The notes under the pieces were generated by a model, which searched no databases, was not told the origin of the DNA, and saw only the letters and a list, made by a program, of their open reading frames with translations. Positions 31,414-34,104 of a stretch of 34,104 nucleotides of DNA are shown here, piece after piece (position 1 is the first letter of the stretch; each line of letters opens with the position of its first letter). This DNA comes from Flavobacterium sp. Its GTDB lineage: Bacteria; Bacteroidota; Bacteroidia; Flavobacteriales; Flavobacteriaceae. The stretch spans positions 1-34,104 of the forward strand of contig NZ_JAHEBT010000007.1 of assembly GCF_024642105.1 (NCBI RefSeq), read 5' to 3'. The translations under genes were made by a program, and so were the position numbers.

Positions 31414-31421
31414 CAAATATA
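31414..31421 (-). promoter_or_regulatory. TATATTTG promoter box for the terminase/late module
   Basis: A perfect TATATTTG (minus strand), followed by TAGC, about 26 bp before the terS ATG. The -33 position holds an A/T-rich stretch without TTG. Repeat R2 lies directly upstream, so the late module may be controlled through it. Confidence 0.6.
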
Positions 31422-31450
31422 CTCTTTTTTTTAATACAAAATAAATAAAT

Positions 31451-31567
31451 ATAAAAAGAACACATTTACTACATTGAAAGTGGATTTTTGGGGACACCCC
31501 CCTAAAAAAATAAAAATAGAGGGGGGGTGTCCCTAAAAAACGACTTTTTTCAACGTAATGCGTACTG
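31451..31567. repeat. Dispersed regulatory repeat, copy R2 (hairpin plus ATGCGTACTG motif)
   Basis: Shares with R1 the 26-nt block (31451-31476) and the 34-nt block (31522-31555) exactly. The hairpin is even stronger here: GGGACACCCCCC (31491-31502) and GGGGGGTGTCCC (31522-31533) give 12 perfect pairs around a loop of about 19 nt. The decamer is ATGCGTACTG (31558-31567), one base different from R1. It ends about 30 bp upstream of the terS -7 box. Confidence 0.85.
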
Positions 31568-31655
31568 CCTAAAAAGCTAAAGTGTTGAAAATCAATAAAG
31601 TAATAGTTATTAACCATTTTCTAATAAAGTTCAAAATAGGAAAAAATTTTTTTCA

Positions 31656-31736
31656 CTATTGATTTTGGTCTTAAAAAAGTCGTTTTTTATTCAAAATGCG
31701 TTGCAAAAAATGTTAATGTGTACTGGATGTGTACTG
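31656..31736. repeat. Degenerate third repeat copy R3 with tandem ATGTGTACTG motif
   Basis: CTATTGATTTTGGT (31656-31669) matches R1 exactly, followed by AAAAAAGTCGTTTTTT, the inverted form of the R1/R2 AAAAAACGACTTTTTT segment, but without the GC-rich hairpin arms. It ends in two ATGTGTACTG decamers in tandem at 11-bp spacing (31716-31725, 31727-31736). A further match to R1's flank, AATCCAACTAGT, is found at 31812-31823 (R1 side: 2410-2421). Confidence 0.7.
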
Positions 31737-31864
31737 AAAAAATTTAAAATGTAGGAAAAAACTTCTCTTACAAAAACGTTTTGTAGGAAGAAATATATCC
31801 CTATTTGGATAAATCCAACTAGTTGTAGTCAATAACTCGTTAATAACTTAATAGTATTTTAATG

Positions 31865-31878
31865 GTAAAAATTTTTAC
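31865..31878. promoter_or_regulatory. Perfect 14-bp palindrome
   Basis: GTAAAAATTTTTAC is fully self-complementary and lies in the non-coding region, just before the G-rich tract. It could be an AT-rich unwinding or protein-binding site. Confidence 0.4.
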
Positions 31879-32044
31879 AGGGGGTCATTACCCCTCTCCT
31901 CTGACAATCTCAATGGGGTATGGGGGGGGCTAGATCTATTTTCTGAATGGGGTTAAACCTGTTCGGCGTATACCCTTTCGGGGTCAATTGGGGTGAATTA
32001 TTACAAAATTATACCCGATAAGGGGTATAATCGAGGGCGAAATG

Positions 32045-32163
32045 CTTACAAATTTACTCGCTTCAAAGGAGAAAGGGTAAAGGTTATCCGCTTCAAAGTA
32101 TACCGCTCCAAAGGGGGGAGACTTACAGAATTACACCTTTAAAGGGGTTATCGCTTACAAATT
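32045..32163. repeat. Quasi-periodic 15-16 bp array (CTTnAAAG / CTTACAAATT units)
   Basis: Units start at 32045 (CTTACAAATTTACTCG), 32061 (CTTCAAAGG), 32091 (CTTCAAAGTATACCG), 32106 (CTCCAAAGGGGGG), 32122 (CTTACAGAATTACAC), 32137 (CTTTAAAGGGG) and 32154 (CTTACAAATT). The steps are 16, 30 (two units, the middle one diverged), 15, 16, 15 and 17 bp. Two unit types alternate. The array resembles degenerate iterons, though a decayed coding repeat with a 5-codon period is another reading. Confidence 0.6.
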
Positions 32164-32281
32164 GCAATTAAGGGCGCGCGCAATGTTAAGATTTTCCTAT
32201 TTGTGTTTTTATATAATCCTCCCCCCTTTTATCCTTTGCCTCTTATCCCTTTGACTATCTAACTTTGCTACAATAACGCAT

Positions 32282-32309
32282 AAAAAAAACCACGCTATTA
32301 ACGTGGTTT
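32282..32309 (-). terminator. Intrinsic terminator of the right-hand accessory operon
   Basis: AAACCACG (32287-32294) and CGTGGTTT (32302-32309) form an 8-bp stem with a 7-nt loop; on the minus strand it is followed by a run of T. It begins about 25 bp after the last small gene of the accessory operon and shields the non-coding region. Confidence 0.85.
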
Positions 32310-32335
32310 AAAGTTGTCCTATTTTGTTGAGTGGT

Positions 32336-32458
32336 TTACAAATTGTTTTCTTTCTCAAATTGTTTAAGACAAACTTTCTTTGCAATGATTAAATTCTCTT
32401 GCGTTTCCGCCTTTAATTCATCCTTTAATCGTTGGTATTTTTGTTGTATTGTTTCCAT
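32336..32458 (-). CDS. Small charged helical protein, 40 aa
   Basis: A 40-codon frame (METIQQKYQRLKDELKAETQ, then ENLIIAKKVCLKQF...) that reads as a charged amphipathic helix. It ends just before the operon terminator, in line with being the last gene. The ATG lies 4 nt behind a double hairpin (32463-32495), which could control its translation. It overlaps the 115-aa frame by 41 bp. Confidence 0.55.
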   Translation of the reverse strand: METIQQKYQRLKDELKAETQENLIIAKKVCLKQFEKENNL

Positions 32459-32765
32459 TTGTGTTAGCTTTTTTAGCTAACATACAATGTATGTTAACTA
32501 TTTTAGTCTTAATTATTATTTTTATACCTATCCGCCCCTTTCTCGGGGCGTTATTCTCAACGGCAAAGTTAATGTTTAATTTTAATAATATACTTATAAG
32601 TTCATTATAACAATCTATAACAGTCAATTTATCGGGGACTTTATATACTGGGTATATTTCCGTTTGTCCTTGGCTTATATCAATAACTAAATTATAAGTG
32701 TGTTTGTTTACATTATTTAAGCGGTTAAGTTTTTTAAGTATTACTTTGCTATTTACTGAATTCAT
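32418..32765 (-). CDS. Hypothetical basic protein, 115 aa
   Basis: A 115-residue frame (MNSVNSKVILKKLNRLNNVN...). The N-terminal two-thirds (YNLVIDISQGQTEIYPVYKV, LTVIDCYNELISILLKLNIN) look like a real small protein. The last 30 residues run through a double hairpin and over the next small gene and are low-complexity, so the true gene may end with a frameshift or the tail may be non-essential. Start overlaps the upstream stop by 1 bp. No family is recognised. Confidence 0.55.
   Translation of the reverse strand: MNSVNSKVILKKLNRLNNVNKHTYNLVIDISQGQTEIYPVYKVPDKLTVIDCYNELISILLKLNINFAVENNAPRKGRIGIKIIIKTKIVNIHCMLAKKANTNGNNTTKIPTIKG
32463..32495 (-). promoter_or_regulatory. Double hairpin directly upstream of the 40-aa gene
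   Basis: GTTAGCT (32463-32469) pairs with AGCTAAC (32475-32481) around a TTTTT loop, and AACATAC (32479-32485) pairs with GTATGTT (32489-32495) around AAT. The two stems share bases 32479-32481, so they are largely alternative or directly adjacent structures. This is the kind of layout seen in translational switches, but no ligand or mechanism can be named. Confidence 0.4.
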
Positions 32766-33085
32766 TAAAACATAAAATAATTACCTATTTTAAAGGTATA
32801 AGTATTTATAAATTCATTAAAATCTTTATGCAAATCACTTTTTTTAATTGCGTGATTTTTATAATAAACGCCGTTAATATTTGAATATGGAAACCCTTTT
32901 TTGTCTTTGTAACTAATTGTAAACACTTTGGGGTTATTTATGTTATACATTTTTTGGTTTTGACTAAAATTATCCACATATTTACAAATACTATCTTTGT
33001 CGATACTCAAGCCAAAACGACTTTTTAAAGTATTATTAAATTCTGACTCGCTTATTGCAACTCTATTTTTTATTGGGTTTATCAT
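32765..33085 (-). CDS. Hypothetical accessory protein, 106 aa
   Basis: A 106-residue basic protein (MINPIKNRVAISESEFNNTL...) with a GFPYSNINGVYYKNHAIKK segment and a helical DFNEFINTYTF end. No recognised family, signal peptide or membrane segment. It overlaps the upstream 46-aa gene by 23 bp and the downstream gene by 1 bp, in a closely packed operon of small genes. Confidence 0.65.
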   Translation of the reverse strand: MINPIKNRVAISESEFNNTLKSRFGLSIDKDSICKYVDNFSQNQKMYNINNPKVFTISYKDKKGFPYSNINGVYYKNHAIKKSDLHKDFNEFINTYTFKIGNYFMF

Positions 33086-33203
33086 TTTCGTATATTTTTA
33101 TAAGTTCATAAATTGTAATATAGTTTTCGTTATTTTGCATAGTTCCAGCGCCTAGAATAATTAAATTTTTTTCTAAAAAATCTAGTATTTTTTTATTTTT
33201 CAT
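33063..33203 (-). CDS. Small protein, 46 aa
   Basis: A 46-codon frame (MKNKKILDFLEKNLIILGAG, then TMQNNENYITIYELIKIYEN) between the 53-aa and 106-aa genes. The ITIYELIKIYE end looks like a partner-binding or HTH-like helix. Good amino-acid composition and overlap with the next gene suggest it is translated. Confidence 0.55.
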   Translation of the reverse strand: MKNKKILDFLEKNLIILGAGTMQNNENYITIYELIKIYENDKPNKK

Positions 33204-33215
33204 TTGTTAAGTTCT

Positions 33216-33377
33216 TTAAATATTATTATAAATAGTGGCTTTCATTATTTTGCGCCCTTGTTTTAAAATATAATTACTTTCTAATTTTGTCAAATTGTGG
33301 TATTCTCGCCAATTGTCAACGCTTATAAAATTGTTAATATAATCGAGATATAGTCTTATTATTTTACTTTTTTCCAT
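33216..33377 (-). CDS. Small basic protein, 53 aa
   Basis: A 53-codon frame (MEKSKIIRLYLDYINNFISV, then DNWREYHNLTKLESNYILKQ) that fits between neighbours with gaps of 2 and 12 bp. Helical and charged, resembling small phage proteins that make protein contacts. No function is known to me. Confidence 0.55.
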   Translation of the reverse strand: MEKSKIIRLYLDYINNFISVDNWREYHNLTKLESNYILKQGRKIMKATIYNNI

Positions 33378-33379
33378 AA

Positions 33380-33595
33380 TTAATTGATTGAATTAATAAA
33401 AAATTTATTTAAACTTTGCGGGTACGAAAGGTCTATTTCCTGAATACGTATATTAATACAGTTGTATTTAACTTTTAATAAATAAGCTATTTTTTCGGCT
33501 TGTGTTTTATCCATTATTAGTTCGTTTTCTACTTTTGTACAAAGTATTTTTTCTGGTTCTTGCGGGTTTGTTTGTCCCCAAATGATATATTCCAT
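33380..33595 (-). CDS. Hypothetical small protein, 71 aa
   Basis: A 71-residue protein (MEYIIWGQTNPQEPEKILCT, with KTQAEKIAYLLKVKYNCINI). The pattern of a short N-terminal strand with WG, then DKTQAEKIAYLL, is one I have seen in small phage/plasmid proteins near antirestriction-like genes, without a known function. Gaps to neighbours are 13 and 2 bp. Confidence 0.65.
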   Translation of the reverse strand: MEYIIWGQTNPQEPEKILCTKVENELIMDKTQAEKIAYLLKVKYNCINIRIQEIDLSYPQSLNKFFINSIN

Positions 33596-33608
33596 TTTTT
33601 ATAAATTT

Positions 33609-34104
33609 TTAGTTAATGTAAAAGTCTGAGTAAAAACCGATATTTTCGTAAACGTATAAATTAAAACTTTCTTGATATTCTGAGTCTTTAAACAAATACG
33701 TTAATAAAGCCCCGATAGCCGTTTCTTTTTCATCTTTGTAGTCAATGTACCACTCATCAAAGTTATTGGCTGTAAACGAGTAAAAGCCGTCATAAGAACT
33801 ATAATTTTCTTTCAAAAACGTATTAAAATCATTTTTATCTAAATTTTCTAATAATTTGACTTTGTCAAATTCCACCGTTAATTCAATATTGTCAGTGTCA
33901 AAATTGTAGTATTTAGGGCTATATAATTCACCCGCCTTAATTGTTACGAAATTTTCGTCAATTTCGTACATTAAAAATTCAGTAGCAAGTTCTTGAATTT
34001 TGGTTTTGTATTTGTTATAGTCGAAATTATCCCAAAATTGTTCGGAGTTATATTTTGAAAAATCGTTTTCAAAATCGTCATCTATATTATAAGAGTCGAA
34101 AACA
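33609..34104 (-). CDS. Acidic hypothetical protein, 5' end cut by window edge
   Basis: The frame has an internal ATG at 33969-33971, but it stays open upstream to the right window edge (VFDSYNIDDDFENDFSKYNS ... KIQELATEFLMYEIDENF), so the gene very likely starts outside. At least 165 residues are visible, strongly acidic, with AGELYSPKYYNFDTDNIEL and DGFYSFTANNFDEWY segments. I recall SPKYYNFxTD proteins in Bacteroidota phages and mobile elements; the acidic, DNA-mimic-like character would fit an antirestriction role, but this is unproven. Confidence 0.7.
   Translation of the reverse strand, partial: VFDSYNIDDDFENDFSKYNSEQFWDNFDYNKYKTKIQELATEFLMYEIDENFVTIKAGELYSPKYYNFDTDNIELTVEFDKVKLLENLDKNDFNTFLKENYSSYDGFYSFTANNFDEWYIDYKDEKETAIGALLTYLFKDSEYQESFNLYVYENIGFYSDFYIN

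Larger units (their letters stand above)
31568..32281. other. Long non-coding region upstream of terS, with repeats and a G-rich tract
   Basis: No convincing gene is seen on either strand in this stretch of about 0.7 kb. It is less AT-rich than its surroundings and holds R3 with a tandem decamer, a perfect palindrome, an inverted GGGG/CCCC pair near 31880-31894, a run of eight G (31922-31929), repeated TATACC motifs and the 15-16 bp quasi-periodic array. Placement next to terS and between two transcription units makes it the best candidate in the window for a replication origin and/or pac/cos site. Confidence 0.6.

Noticed and set aside
31388..31465. N-terminal extension of terS with a hydrophobic segment.
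   Set aside because: The extension covers the promoter and would add a membrane helix foreign to small terminases; the ATG at 31385-31387 fits the family.
32028..32180. Open frame across the 15-16 bp array.
   Set aside because: It has no start codon, is short, and the unit spacing of 15, 16 and 17 bp breaks the reading frame between units.
1..34104. Joining the two window ends would fuse the primase-type frame with the right-edge partial gene in one continuous frame.
   Set aside because: The chance of frame agreement is one in three, the fused protein would lack a primase or helicase catalytic part, and the right-edge sequence reads like the usual N-terminal part of its own family. Circularity is therefore not claimed.

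Overview
The window is a phage genome segment (or prophage/viral contig) from a Bacteroidota host, most likely a Flavobacteriia-like bacterium. The evidence is the strong AT bias, the lack of Shine-Dalgarno sequences, promoters of the Bacteroidota type (TAnnTTTG around -7, sometimes TTG 19-20 bp upstream), and several families typical of flavobacterial phages: a BT4734-like primase N-domain, a small basic GVHxKxKTS protein, a DUF6496-like protein, and an S74 tail protein with SSTDW repeats. No integrase, repressor, tRNA, rRNA, IS element or CRISPR array was recognised. Nearly all genes lie on the minus strand; only 5522-6541 is on the plus strand.

Layout, left to right. 1-2180 (minus): replication/modification operon with a C5 cytosine methyltransferase, two small unknown genes and a primase-type protein cut by the window edge. 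2181-2499: regulatory gap with a promoter, a repeat element (R1), a perfect dyad and a terminator. 2500-5394 (minus): early operon with an SSB-like protein with an acidic tail, a MazG-like pyrophosphohydrolase, two HTH proteins, a DnaA domain IV-like protein and small unknowns. 5395-5521: divergent promoters. 5522-6541 (plus): small coiled coil, YqaJ/lambda-type exonuclease, small unknown. 6542-6720: four perfect hairpins, the last a bidirectional terminator. 6721-9341 (minus): metallophosphoesterase, small basic protein and a lysis cassette (u-spanin candidate, M15 endolysin, holin). 9341-31387 (minus): late module running terS, terL, portal, scaffold, capsid, connector/tail completion, tail tube, tape measure, tail tip and S74 tail fibre. 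31388-32335: a non-coding region of about 0.95 kb with repeats R2/R3 and a 15-16 bp quasi-periodic array, next to terS; it is a candidate origin and/or packaging region. 32336-34104 (minus): small unknown accessory genes, the last cut by the right edge.

The most unusual feature is in terL. An intein of about 295 residues interrupts the Walker A P-loop. The space between its splicing blocks B and F is filled by a complete NUMOD4-HNH homing endonuclease gene in a different reading frame on the same strand, so about 180 codons are open in two frames at once. A second, free-standing HNH gene lies between head genes. Other points worth following are the shared R1/R2 hairpin element upstream of two operons, a conserved TATATTTG element just upstream of many late genes, intrinsic terminators placed directly against promoters inside the late module, the u-spanin candidate, the iteron-like array and the four-hairpin cluster.
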